Of a stretch of 64,000 nucleotides of DNA, positions 20,768-33,607 are shown piece by piece. The position numbers and the translations under genes were made by a program. Location: the NCBI GenBank assembly GCA_002197995.1, contig NGZR01000001.1, forward strand, positions 6,510,001-6,574,000, written 5' to 3'. This stretch comes from Gaeumannomyces sp. JS-464 (taxonomy: Eukaryota > Ascomycota > Sordariomycetes > Magnaporthales > Magnaporthaceae). The notes under the pieces are model-generated. The model was not told the origin of the DNA. It was given only the letters and a program-made list of their open reading frames with translations, and made no database searches. Within the stretch, counting starts at the first letter, position 1. Each line of letters begins with the position of its first letter.

Positions 20768-23700
20768 GGAGTCGGTCCCTGCAGGGCAGCTGGAGTGAAA
20801 TAGCAGATGCGGGGAAATCAACAACACCACCCCCAATGACGGAGGGGAGGCTGGTTTGACACGAGGCAAATCGGAGGAGCCCGTCAACAGGACTTGTTGT
20901 ACGCGTGGGGTGTGAGTGCCGGCAGCCCTGTTCCCGCACGCCAAGCTGGAGAAAGCTGGGAGGTGCAGCTCTTGGGAGAGCTGCGCTATACTTCGGGCGT
21001 GCTTGGATGGAGGAGGGGTTCTTGGGGAAGCTCAATGGGTGTGCAGGTGTGGTGTGTGCGAGGTACGTCGTGGTGTGCGCGTGCCTCGTCCAAGTCTGGG
21101 CAGTCGAGTCGAGTGCTTGATCACACACGACGTTGAAAGGTGAAAGTATCACACAAGGCATCGAGGCAGGACAGGGAGAGCATGGCCTTTGTGTTATATA
21201 GGAACTGGACCGCTTGGTTCCGGAATGGGGCCTGCCCATGAGAGGACGAGCAAGCCTATGGGGACGGACTGAGAAGGCCGAAGAACAATGGAGAGAGCAG
21301 GGGGTGTGGAAACTCGACGACAAGCCTTCGCTCGAAGGGCGTCGTGCTTGGGGCCGTCGCGGCATACGTGTGTGTCAGTCGTCCACTGCTTGGGTCGAGG
21401 GGTGCCGACGAAAAACATGTCATCGCTCGATGCACTAGCATGGATGATGTGCTTGAAGCCTTGCACGGCAGGAAACCCAAGAGGTCCACTGGGCGAGCGA
21501 GGTCTCTGGACCCTTCTCCACACAGTGAAGCAAATGGAGCTGCACCTCTCGCCCGCTTGTGCCCTGCGAGGCCTGCCCGCGCCGTGACCAATTCTGGTGC
21601 GGGAACGGGAATGGATCGGAGTTTGGCGGTGACGGGGCCCAGCGTGCGATCAATTGTGGGCTGTGCGAGCTGCCCGCCCATGTCCGCCTGCCCTCCATCT
21701 TTGAGTGGCACCCAATAATTGGCGCTAGCAGAGCCGATCACGTCCTAAGGGCGTAGAGGCCAAGCAGCTCAAGCCCTCGCATCCCCTTGGCGAACCGTCA
21801 AATGCCCAATGCCCAGCGGAATAGCTGCGGATTTGCGTCCTCGTGCTCACAAGCCGAATCGTTGCTGTAGCGGAGTATTAGGGCCTACACCTTTCAGAGC
21901 GGTTCATGTTTTCTTGGGAACAAAGGTGAGAGGAAGATGCGATCATCCAGCTCGACGCCAACAAGCATGCCTCACGCGGGCACGCACCACCTCCCATTCA
22001 GCTGCATCTCCACTTCAACTTTTGATGCTGTCCTTCCAAGGAACGACGCTATGGCCACAGGGCCGCCCAATGCCGCGTGGGAACTCTCACCTGGAGCAGA
22101 AGAAATTTTTGATTGGATCCGAGCTTGCGCCGTGGTGTCAAGCCTCTTGTCAAACCACGTCCACTCCATGGCGCCGTTCTGTTTTAGGATAACAGCAGGC
22201 GGAAGTCAGCTTTGCGCGGGGGGCAGCAATTAAATCGCATTACCAAAGCATAAATCAGGCACTACCCCGGCCTGGCTGTCCAGCAGGGTGGTTTGTTCGT
22301 TTTAGCGTCACCACTAGCCTTCGCCCTTTGGTTGACATCCCCAATGCGAGGCGGACGAGTCACAACGGCCAGTGCTGACAAACCGCCGTTCCTTTCGCTC
22401 CGACCGCGGCCATCCCTCAAGGATATTTTGTCCATAAGCGGACACCACATCGCTTCCAACGGCGTCAAGTTCCCCCTAAGCCGCACCATTTCCGCGGATG
22501 TAAGCGGCGCTCGGGTTCCGAAGACGCACCTCGTCGTCACGTTCGTACTGGAAATGGGCGTCAATCCATGACTACCAGCCCTTCCGTTTCGGGGCCGCTG
22601 AGGGCTGCTGGACGACCCGCCGCCAGGCTGCTTTTGAGTTCCGGCATTTGGGCCCAATGTCGTACCAGAGAGCTGAAATTTCAAGACCCGTGTGGCCCAT
22701 TCAAGATTTACGTAACGTGGAGGGTGCCATTGAAATTGGAGGCGTTTTGCCGCTGGTGTTGGCCAAAGAGGTACGGTATAGGTACACGCCACCCTTGCAC
22801 AGCAGAGCCTTCGACGGCCAAAGCCTAATGCTGGGAGGCGATGTCGCGTCTTGAACCTTGTGGGCGAATTCTCGCGTGATAAACAAGTTCGCTGTGTCTA
22901 TACGGACATAAGTTGAGTTGCGGTGTGCTTCATGCTTCTCTGCAGTACAACATCACAAGATCAGGGTGCTGAATCGGGTGCCGGACTGCTCGTGGAAGCG
23001 ACTAGACCGGACCTCATACTATAACCGTGGCGAACAGTCAACATGCCCGGCACCCACGAGCCGGAAGCATGAACACCCACCAAAGCCACTTCCGTCTAGA
23101 AGGTTTAAAATCTTAGGACGACCGATATTATGCTGCTATGCTTTCCTGGCCGAAAGCACCGCAGCGAGGTTTGTGTGCAACTTGCGTGTGTGCTCTGTGT
23201 AGACAGGCCTTTGCTTTAAGTCCCCATAGAGGAGAGCAATATCACGTTTCTGAAAAACACTCAGCCGAGCACGTTCAGAGAAGCATCATCCAAGTGGTTG
23301 GATCACCCGGCGGGTCCTACCATGCAGGGACTGGAGTGTCGTCGACTTAGCCGCCGCTGCATCCCGACGGAATACTTCCCCGTGCCTGCATGGAAACCTT
23401 CATTGAGGGGTGTGGTTGGCTGGTAGAACCTCGACATCAACGGGGCTGCTATTATTACGGCCTCGGTCTAGCCCCCCGGTGGTTCAAATTCCGGAGGTTG
23501 TTTGCGCAAGAGGAGTCCAGTGGGGGTTATTTGTTTGCAAAATATTGACAGCAAAGGGCTCTCGAGCGGAGCACTTGCGGACTGATCCGCCGTATACTGT
23601 GTACGGAGACCCGCCGATACTTGTCACCGTCGTGGGGGCGTGGCTGGTTTCCATCCTGAGAGGCGATAATCATGGATCGAATCACGAAAGGGGTGCGGGA

Positions 23701-24449
23701 GAGGCAAGATGGGTCTCGGGGGTGGCCCAGGACCCGAAGAAAAAACTTTTTAACAGAAACCAAGACATGGGGCCCTGCGGCGTCTAGAAGCATGGGAAGT
23801 CATTTTGAGCCGCGTCTGCCCTGGAGCGCCTCAGGAACGTGGGCTGGGCGTGACTAACAGGAAGCAACGTCTGCAGGGCATGAGGCTGAGGTTGTCGCCC
23901 GTTTAATGTGGGGGCATTTGTCAAGAAAAGAGAATTTCTCGGACAGACCCGCAAGTGCCTGTGTGCTGTTCGAGACCGGTTGGATCCGCCTGTCTTTGAT
24001 ATTTGCTCTGGCCCATCAGTCTCCTCTCTGAGCCGTCGTTTGCCGAACCTAGCTCGGCGGTGGACCACAAGATCCATGTACTCCTCGCGGGTCACCGCGG
24101 GCGTAGGGGTAAGAGCGTTCCAAGTTTGTTTACTCCGTCGTCCTCGCTCGCGAGGTTGGCATCCTAGCTATTTTGCTACGGCACAAGAGATTATGGGTCG
24201 GTCTGACAGTCACGCCATCGCCAGGATATTTTGTTTGGTCTGTCTGGGTCCGTTCCAGAGTTTATTTGGTTCCCGCCTCTATGCCACGTCTATATGCCGT
24301 GATTAGATGCACCAAGTGCGTCTAGTATGAGCAGGTATCTTCGCATCAATGATCTACCATGGGTCTTTATACACACATAATCCACCCGACCGACACTGGT
24401 CGCGAGCACCAGCACCGGCAACGGCGTAGCTCGCTTTCGCCCTTTTACT
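20768..24449. other. Long gene-poor spacer
   Basis: These 3.7 kb between two minus-strand genes contain no open frame with family resemblance. A tRNA-like fold around 23425-23500 fails at the T-arm (see rejected items). It presumably includes the arrestin promoter and the ZIP 3' flank. Confidence 0.55.
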
Positions 24450-25913
24450 TTAGTGCCATGAGATGAAGAGCATGATGCCGGCACCGAGCGCAACAGCGAC
24501 GAACTGCGTCAGCGTCTTGCGGACCTCGGCCGCCGGGCCGCCGGAGCCCGTCTCCAGCAGCTCCGGCACCGCTGCGACGGTGCCGACGTAAAGGAACGTG
24601 CCGGCGGTGAAGGGCAGCAGCATGTCGCCCCACGTCAGGCTGGTGCCGAACAGGCCGCCGGCGATGGGCACGGGCTCGCCGCCGCTGCCGCCCAGCTCCT
24701 GCACCGCGATGCCGATGAGAGTACCCAGGAGCGCACCCAGGGCCGTCACGAACTGCAGGCCGATGGCGGACCACTTGGAGAAGCCTGACTGTACGAGCAG
24801 GGCGAAGTCGCCGACCTGGTGCGGGCACTCGTGGAGCGCCACCGCCAGTGCCGTGGTCGCTCCGATGGTGGGGGATGCGTAGAATGACGCCGACATGGCC
24901 AGGCCATCGGTGATATTATGCGTAAAGTCGGCACTATTCAGAGAGGTGGAGATGATGTCAGTAATGAGGTCTGGATGTGGAGAGGCTCCTTCTTGTCTGT
25001 AGGCATGGGGAGACTTGCATGAGATTCAGCAGGCCGCTGGAGTTGGCGCCTTGTGCGGCGTCCTTGCCCTTGGACTCGTCGTTCGCAGGGGTGGTCTCGG
25101 CAGCGGCAGCGTCACGTTTCCTTGACTTGACGCCACTGCCCGTGTCCACGGCCGTGGACGAGGCGCTCGACGTATCCAGGTCGTGGGAGTGAGTGTGAGA
25201 GTGCCCGTGGGAGTGGTCGTGTCCGCCTTCGCCGCCGGTCGCAATGCGCAGGCCCTTATCCATGGCAACGAAGGTCATGAAACCGACGAGGATGCCGACG
25301 CCAAGGAGCAGGTTTCGGTTCGGCTCGACGAGGACAAAGCGCGCGCGCTCCGGGTCGTCCTCGCCGACGAAGATCTCAGGCAGCAGGTGGAAGAGGGTGT
25401 CGCCCATCAGGCCGCCGACGGCAAAGGCGACCATGGTAGAGAGCGAGGCGGGGTCGATATTCTTGGGGCACAGAGCGAGAAGGAATGTCGGGGGTCCGGA
25501 TATGTAGCTACGTGCGCGTCGAGCAGTCTGGTCAGCCGTTGCAAGGAGGCGAGGAGGGGAAGGATGGCTGGCAATGCTTCTAACAGAGACGCAAAGAGAG
25601 CCGCTCAACTCCGGGGTACCTACAATGTCGCGAGGATGGCATTGATGGCTGGGCCGCCGGGGAAGAGCATGGCGAGCAGCGCGTCCATCGAGGACGACGC
25701 CTCGGCAGCATGGTGGGCAGCCTTCTCAACGTTTAACTGTTGCACGATACTGCATTCCTGCAGCTTCTCATCGAGGCCGTCGAGGCTCAGGGATGCGATC
25801 GAGTCGGGGCCGCCGGCGACGTTGCCGGCTAAAGCGAAGGCCGTGCAGACCCCCAGCAGTAGCCACGGCAGGGTATTCAGCCGAGGCGAAGGCATGGCTA
25901 CTTTTTTGCTCAC
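24450..25913 (-). CDS. ZIP-family zinc transporter, KE4/ZIP7 type
   Basis: It moves zinc (possibly other divalent metals) into the cytosol from an intracellular compartment or the outside; relatives such as Yke4 and ZIP7 act in the ER/Golgi. Exons are 25913-25624, 25507-25019 and 24933-24450, giving 420 residues. A hydrophobic leader (LPWLLLGVCTAFALAG) precedes the lumenal part. Family motifs are CPKNIDPASLSTMVAFAVGG, GDTLFHLLPEIF, a His-rich cytosolic loop (HDHSHGHSHTHSH), IADFTHNITDGLA in helix 4, and HECPHQVGDFALLVQSG in helix 5. The second intron uses a GC-AG pair: |GCAAGT at 25018. Only this splice rebuilds LNLIADFTHN, and a CTGAC branch site is present. In the metal-site motif the final Glu of HExPHE is Gln here. 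No frame breaks were found. Confidence 0.92.
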
Positions 25914-26947
25914 GGGCTTTCTTTCTTGTCCGACTCTTGACAGATATGCACCCGTGTTTACGAGTCTATCCCGCGGTTGAGAATGCAGTTGAAGGAGGGT
26001 GCTGGCGACGCTTCAAGGGGATGACATTGAGGGAAGCGCGCGCGTGTCAACTTCAATCTCAGGGCTCAACCCACTTTTGGCATCTGGACCTTGAGCTAGC
26101 GCGCTGCAGCAGCCAGGGTTATTGCTTGCTTGTGGATTAGCCGGTCGGCCAGCCCCAGCTGGAATCCTCAGCTTCAATGGATCCCTCAGAAAGGCCTGTT
26201 TCTCGCTCCCAAGATTTTGATATCATTTATACTATCAGAAATTGATATTGTAACCAGATAGGTGCTTTGTTCGTCACCACGGCGGCTGTAACCCACTTTC
26301 TTTCGTGGTTGAGTTGTACGAAGACTTGCCTTGGGAGCTGCTTTTCTTTGCCTGTGTGATCCAGCTGTGTTACTGGATTTGGATTAGCGGGTGAGGCTCC
26401 GCCGCCTGGCTTTTCCCCGCCGAGGAGGGAGCTGAATGGGCTGGCCCGAACGCATCATGCATGGCCCTATGCGTTCCATTAATGATGTCAGTTGACTCTC
26501 TTGAGCTGATGCGTCTCTGTGTGCGCCTGGCAACTGGGACAACATAAAGAACGCGGATAACTGCACAGAAAAGCGCCATGGAAGCGACACAACGCCCCTG
26601 TTCTCCAGGCTGTTAGTCCCCCACAGACGGGCGTGCGTCCCCGCCTGATGTCTGACGTCGTGTCAGGCGGCGCAGTTCAGACGACGGGATCATGCGTCGG
26701 CCGTGATCCAATTGTTGGGCTATCAGACCCTCACCAGCCATTAGCAACCCACGCCAGCCAGCCGCCTTGCAGTCGTCATCCATCCTCCATGATCCTACCA
26801 CGGAATCTTCTATAGATACAGTCTCGAGCCATACAAGCCAGCGAGTGGACCAGGGCCGCCGATAGACATTCACGGCTGCCACTTGTTCCTGAAACTCGTC
26901 GACAACCTTATTTCTCGAGCGAGAGGGCGCCCTACGCAGTCGCTACA
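25914..26947. other. Divergent promoter region between ZIP and PI-PLC genes
   Basis: A 1.0-kb spacer with no supported gene. It separates two genes transcribed away from each other and must contain both promoters. A TATA-like AT-rich patch lies at about 26216-26262. Confidence 0.5.
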
Positions 26948-28343
26948 ATGGATGACGACAACGACCCGAAGTGGCTCAACGCCGTTAGCCGCCTACACAT
27001 TCACATCACTCTCGACCAAAGCGATCCCCATCCAGACCTCTCTTTCAGAGGACCTCGAGAACCTCAAGTTGCGTCTTTCGCCGACCCAAAATCGTCCCCG
27101 ATACCGGCCCCGGCCCCGGCCGCGATCCGGGCATCCGACGATCCCGACTCGGCACCTCCCAGCCGCTGGATGAGTCTACTCCCCGACGCGACTCCGCTCT
27201 CGGCCCTCACGATCCCCGGCACACACGATTCCGCCGCCCGCCTATCTCTCCCCTTCGTCCAGACCCAGACGCTAAGCGTAACAGACCAGCTCGCAACCAT
27301 GGGCGTTCGCGCGCTTGACCTCCGTTTGCGCCGCGACCCGAGCGAAGGGAACAAGCTTTATTGCTACCACGGAGGCGTGCCGCTAGGTCCCCCTTTTGGA
27401 AGTCGCCTGCCCCTCGACGATGTCATGACTGAGATTTGGCGCTTCCTCGGGGGTGCTGGCACAGATGAGGATGGTGCGGCCGAGGACAGTGACCCAGTAG
27501 AGAGGCGGCGAGGCGGCGAGACCGTACTCGTTCTGATCAACAATGACGATACATCTGATAGCCGCGACCCGGCTGGCCGGGCCGCGTTCTACCACGCAGT
27601 CGAGGACTTTGTCGCCGCCACGCCGCCGTGGCAAGACGGAGGAACGGGCGAAGGTGCAAAGGGCGACGGAAGTGGGAGAACCGGTTCGAGAGGCGAGACT
27701 TCGACACCCGCTGGTACACCGAGGCAAGGGCGCCTAGGCTCGGCGAGGTGCGCGGGCGCGTTGTCCTCCTGCGTCGCTTCCCGCTGCCCGACCCTGCCGG
27801 AGGAGCTACCCCTGCCACTCCCCTCGGCCTCGACCTGTCGGCGTGGGTCAACGACAGTCCCGACTTCACCATCATCTCACCTCACAACCGCTTTAGGATC
27901 CAGGACAAATGGCTCTACCCCAAGGGGTGCCCCTGCAGGAGCTCATCGCTTCGAAGAGCGCCCACGTCCGATATATGATTGAGCAGGCTGCTGCTGACAG
28001 CCAACGGAGCGAGCCGAGGAGGCTACGGGGAGAAGCCGGTGAGGGCGCAGGCGCCCATGGAGACGATGCCGACCTCTGGTACATCAACTTCTGTTCCGCC
28101 GTCGGGGAGCGGTTAAAATACGGAGAGGTAGCAGACCCTAAATCGGTGGCAGCGGGCGCTTTTGTTGGCTGGGGACGGAAGTGGCTGGACGGCGTCAATG
28201 CCTTGACCGCCGAGTACATCACAAGCTCTCTCCCCGCATCAGGTGAACAGGCGGGCAGGGCGCTTGGGATTATCTACATGGATTTCCCGGAGCTGCCTGT
28301 CGGCAACAGCCTAGTCCGCCGACTGATCCAGACCAACTTTTAG
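26948..28343 (+). CDS. PI-PLC X-domain-containing protein (frame broken twice)
   Basis: It belongs to the small phosphatidylinositol-specific phospholipase C-like proteins that carry only the X domain; the fungal members are poorly studied and may cleave lipid headgroups. The catalytic-type motifs are LTIPGTHDSAARLSLPFVQT (first His, about residue 97), MGVRALDLRLRRDP, LYCYHGG (second His) and GGETVLVLINNDD. Later parts contain EVRGRVVLLRRFPLPD, LDLSAWVNDSPDFTI, LQELIASKSAHVRYMIEQ, DLWYINFCSAVG and IYMDFPELP. These lie in three frames. One base is missing near 27640-27670 (an A or G run) and one in the G4 run 27924-27927, where DKWLYPKG must continue as VPLQELIAS. With both, the protein is 465 residues. 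The start ATG at 26948 is the first in frame. No signal peptide is seen. Confidence 0.82.
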
Positions 28344-28774
28344 CAATCCTTTGAACGTAAGAAGATGCTTTCACAAGCAGGCGATATTTTTAGCGGAACT
28401 ATACCGAGGTATAACGAGAGAATGAAAACAATTTTGGCGATTGTCGGCGTGAAGTCTCGTCCTCCCAGAGATCCCCGGAGCTGTTCTGGTTTGGGACCGC
28501 TCAAGCTATCCTGCATTAGACTGCACTCGGCAGCTGACATTGGGGAAGATGTAGTGGGACCCGAAGGATCTCAACCTCGGCTTGCAAGAAGAGCCGTAAG
28601 GTATATAAGCTGATGTAATGTGGGCCTACAGCGAGTGCAGCTTTCTGGAGGATTGCTCGTTTTGCAATCTTAGAGCGGCGTGCTGTCTCTGAGCCATCCT
28701 CCAACAAAATACAACGAAAGAGACAAAACGGCCACACCGGTGTCAGAGACCACCGCACCGGCTTTCGTTTCAAA
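28344..28774. other. Intergenic region
   Basis: A 431-base spacer between two tandem plus-strand genes with no recognisable element. Confidence 0.5.
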
Positions 28775-29209
28775 ATGCTTTCCGCTTTGAACAGCACAGG
28801 CCTAACCCAGGCCATCTACGCCGGAAATGCCGTAAGTAGCAAGTCGGTCCAGGATCAGAACTGCATGCACGACCCCAGAGCTGACACGATCGGACGCGCT
28901 CAGTTGTGGTTTACGAGGTAGGACGAAGCCAGTACCACTCAAACTCCTTCCTAGCATAGGCGAACTCACTGAGAACCTCTCCGCTGAACACGAACCTTCC
29001 CCCGACCCCATCAGCGCCTTTGTGCACTTTGGCTTCCGCCAGCCTTTCATGATGCGCAAGCTCTCGCGGCGCAAGCACGCCAGCGACGCGGCCATCGCGG
29101 CCTCGCCGTCGGGCGACCGGTGGCACCACGACATCATGGCCTACCTCGGCGGCATGAACACGTCGCTGGCCCTGCTGGCCCTGCTGCGGCTGTACGCGAC
29201 CGCGCGCCA

Positions 29210-29244
<35 letters not shown>

Positions 29245-29462
29245 GGCTCCTGGGAGGCGGAGGCGGCGGGGATGCGTCCCTCGACTTCACGGCGCTCGCC
29301 GTGCTCGGCCTCGCAAACTTCTCCCAGGCTGTCCTTAACTTCACTATCGGCGCTCGTTCGGATCGCTGGATTATGGGCAAAGGGCTGGATCGCATTACTG
29401 TGTTGGACGCCGTGTTTACTGTGCTGGACTGGACGGCGGCGCTGGCGAGGGTCTTCGCGTAG
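28775..29462 (+). CDS. Small fungal membrane protein with polyserine run, function unknown
   Basis: The model has three exons: 28775-28831, a 14-nt microexon 28904-28917, and 28955-29462, giving 192 residues. Intron 1 has a strong donor GTAAGT and a GCTGAC branch. Intron 2 is only 37 bp, which is short; it is needed to remove an in-frame TAG and to join FTR/S to IGELTENLS. The protein starts MLSALNSTGLTQAIYAGNA and continues with FVHFGFRQPFMMRKLSRRKH. Hydrophobic stretches NTSLALLALLRLYA, ALAVLGLANFSQAVLNFTIG and ITVLDAVFTVLDWTAALARV look like membrane helices. A (TCG)11 microsatellite encodes eleven serines between the first and second helices. I do not recognise a named family. The long final exon is clean, so the gene is likely real, but exons 1 and 2 are less certain. 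Confidence 0.68.
29211..29243 (+). repeat. (TCG)11 trinucleotide microsatellite in coding sequence
   Basis: Eleven perfect TCG units encode a serine tract in the preceding membrane protein. Length changes would stay in frame. Confidence 0.95.
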
Positions 29463-29820
29463 GTGGCTTACGCGCTTGTGACTTCTTTTTCCCCCCTCGA
29501 AATGCCGGTCCGGGCTAGCCGGTGCCTGAAGGAGGGGGGATGTGAGGTGTCTACCTAGGTATCAGGTAGGTAGGTAGGTTGCCAGTTGGATCAAGGTATC
29601 TGGTTCTATTATCTACAAATTTCATTACACTGTCCGTGGGCGAATGCCTCTATACTTGGTAGAACCATATCATTTTGATACCTTCCCATCCATCCTGGTT
29701 CCCCTAAAAGCCGCCCAAAGGACAAAATAGCCTATCATAACTTCGTGACTATTAACACGAGAAAAAAAAAGAAAGACGTGATCAGCCGCAAAACGGGCCA
29801 GCGATGTATAGAGAAAGCCT
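29463..29820. other. Convergent 3' spacer
   Basis: A 358-base spacer between convergent genes. It contains a short AGGT tetranucleotide repeat at 29564-29579 and an A-run at 29762-29770. No gene is present. Confidence 0.5.
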
Positions 29821-31341
<1,521 letters not shown>

Positions 31342-32189
31342 TGTTGGCGTATAAATGTCAGGAATGACTATCTAGACCAGGAGAGCGAGGGGCTTTGGGT
31401 GCCCAGAGGTTATGGCGAGGCGACAGGGTGAGGGGAGGGCGAGCAAAGGACCGGAGTATTTATGCCCGAAGCCAGGTAGAGAGACTGCCTGGAGAAAAGG
31501 GAAACCTCCGATTCAGCTTGATAGAGAAGAGAAAAGCAAGACCTCGAATCCAGCGAATGTGGGATACCAATTCGTTGTTGGGTGATCGAGTCGAGATGCG
31601 AGTGCAAGACAGTCTGAACTCGAGGCTGAGGTGCGAGTGTTGGTTGTTTGGAAGAAAAGTTTTTGTGCTAGTTGCAGAATTTGTAAAGACTTGACCAAGT
31701 CCAAATTTGTGGGCGCGCTCTGGGAAGACTGCCCGACGCGTCCCAAGCTCCCGGGTCAACAAAGTCCCCGAGGTAGCTGGGCAGGTAGCAAACGCGCCGC
31801 GCCCTACCTGAGGAAGGGGCACACCTGGTCCGGCCCGCCAGGCACTGGCATCGAGGTGCCCGAATCTCCAGCTGTTTTACCCCAAGGAAATTCGTGTATA
31901 CGTAGAGCTCACCCATAGATATCAAGCAAGACTAGAGACTGTTAGCACATACCCTGTGTAACAGGTATCCCGTTGCGAATGGACGAGGCTGCAGGTGATG
32001 TTTTCTGAACAATGCAGGCACACACGCCTAGAACTCTCAAACTTGGTAACGCAGATGCCGTGCCCTTAGCAAGTCTGGCCGGAAGTAAACAGGCACTGCA
32101 GCTGCACACAGATGGAGGATGAGGAATGCTCTACCTGATATTCGATATACGCTATGGCTATGATTCTAATCTATATCTAGCTACAATAT
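31342..32189. other. Spacer between chitinase and old yellow enzyme
   Basis: An 848-base spacer holding the chitinase promoter and the 3' flank of the old yellow enzyme gene. Nothing else is supported. Confidence 0.5.
31457..31463 (-). promoter_or_regulatory. TATA-like element upstream of the chitinase gene
   Basis: ATAAATA on the minus strand, about 115 bases before the chitinase ATG. Position is suitable but the match is short. Confidence 0.35.
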
Positions 32190-33607
32190 TTACTCCAGAC
32201 TGTACATAGTACCGTACGGCTGCACCTCAATCCCAACTGGATCGAGGAAGCCATACTTGGATCCGTCCTCGTTCTCAGCCATCTCCTGCACGAACTTTGC
32301 AAGGCTGGCGTAAAGGACACCCATGTGTCTGTCATCGCTCAGGTCTAGGGGCTGCTTGTCGCTGCCAACCAGCTTTATCTGCAGGCCGGACGCCGCCACG
32401 CCGAGCCCGATGTCCTGCTCGTCTATCTTGACGCTGAGGGCGCCCGAGGCGGTGCCAGCCAGGAGCTTGCTGGGCAGGTCGGGCTCGTGCGTGACGGGCC
32501 GGCCCAGGCCGACGCCGTGCACCGTGTCCAGGGCCTTGACCATGCCGGCGAGGGAGCGCAGGCCGCCCGTCACGTAGCACTTCGCCTTGGTCAGCTGGGG
32601 CACGATGGCGTCGGCAAAGTCGAGGAAGAAGGCCTCGCGCTTCTTGCTGGACTCGCGGTGGTGCTTGAAGCCCATGGCCTCGTACGTGCCGCCCGAGAGC
32701 TCCACGAAGTCGAACCCGTGCTTGTCCAGGGCCGAGCACAGCGTCTTGCAGTCCTCGGACGGGAAGCCGTCGTCCTGGAACTCGACGCTGTTGAGCTTGA
32801 TGCTCAGCGAGAAGCTCTCGTCCGGCACCCGCTCCCGGATCGCGCTCGCGATCTCGAAGATGATGCGGGACCGGTTCTCCAACGAACCGCCGTACTGATC
32901 GGTGCGCTTGTTTGTGGTCGGAGCCAGGAACTGTGCCAAAAGGTAGCCGCTGGGAAGGAGAACATCTGTTAGCTCTGGCAACTTGTTCCCCTTCCATTCT
33001 CGGGTTGAACTCACTGGGCACCATGCAGCTGAATACCGTCATAGCCGGCCTTGTACAAGTACTCGGCCGCGTGGGCAAACCCGCCGATGACCTCGTCAAA
33101 GTCCTTCTTCTCCATGGGGCGCGGCTTGGCAAAGGTCATGCCCATCGGCTTGCCCTCGAGCCGCACGTCGCTGGGGCTGATGGGCGCCGGGTTGACGGCG
33201 TCGCTCACCTGGCGGCCCGGGTGCGACACCTGGGCGATAAACAGGCTGCCGTGCTTCTTGGCCTGCACCGCCACCTCCTTGAAAGCTTCGAAGCGCTCAC
33301 CAGAGAAAGGGGCGTCGGCGGGGATGATGGGGTTGCCGGTGCCCTCCAGCTGATCAGGCGCGATCATGACGTTGCCGCTGAGGATCACCCCGAAGCCGCC
33401 CTCGCCCCATCGGCGGTAGAGGTTGGCGAGCTGGGGAGTCGGCACGCCACGCTTGGACAGGTCCTTGGGGTCCCAGGTCGACAGGCGCTCCGTCATGGCG
33501 GCCTTGAGGAAACGGTTCTTGGCCGTCCTGCCGCTGAACTCGAATTTCAGCGGCTGCCCGAGGGGCGAGGGGTCAACCCTCTCGCTCTCGACCCTTTGTT
33601 GCGGCAT
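32190..33607 (-). CDS. Old yellow enzyme family NADH:flavin oxidoreductase
   Basis: An FMN-dependent ene-reductase of the OYE family that reduces activated C=C bonds using NAD(P)H; the natural substrate is unknown. Exons are 33607-33015 and 32949-32190 (intron 65 bp, donor GTGAGT), giving 450 residues. The splice restores QLHGAHGYLLAQFL, the FMN/substrate-binding HGAHGYL signature. The N-terminus has PLGQPLKFEFSGRTAKNRFLKAAMTE in two blocks, the core has QVSHPGRQ, and later RTDQYGGSLENR and GRPVTHEPD complete the barrel. The start at 33607 (MPQQRVES) gives a normal short leader; an in-frame ATG at 33685 would add 26 residues and is less likely. A TATATATT element lies 150 bases upstream. No frame breaks. 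Confidence 0.93.

Noticed and set aside
23425..23500. tRNA-like segment with a D-arm-like TGGTAGAACC and a T-loop-like GTTCAAAT
   Set aside because: The acceptor ends pair partly, but the T-stem around TTCAAAT does not pair and no anticodon stem forms; probably chance.
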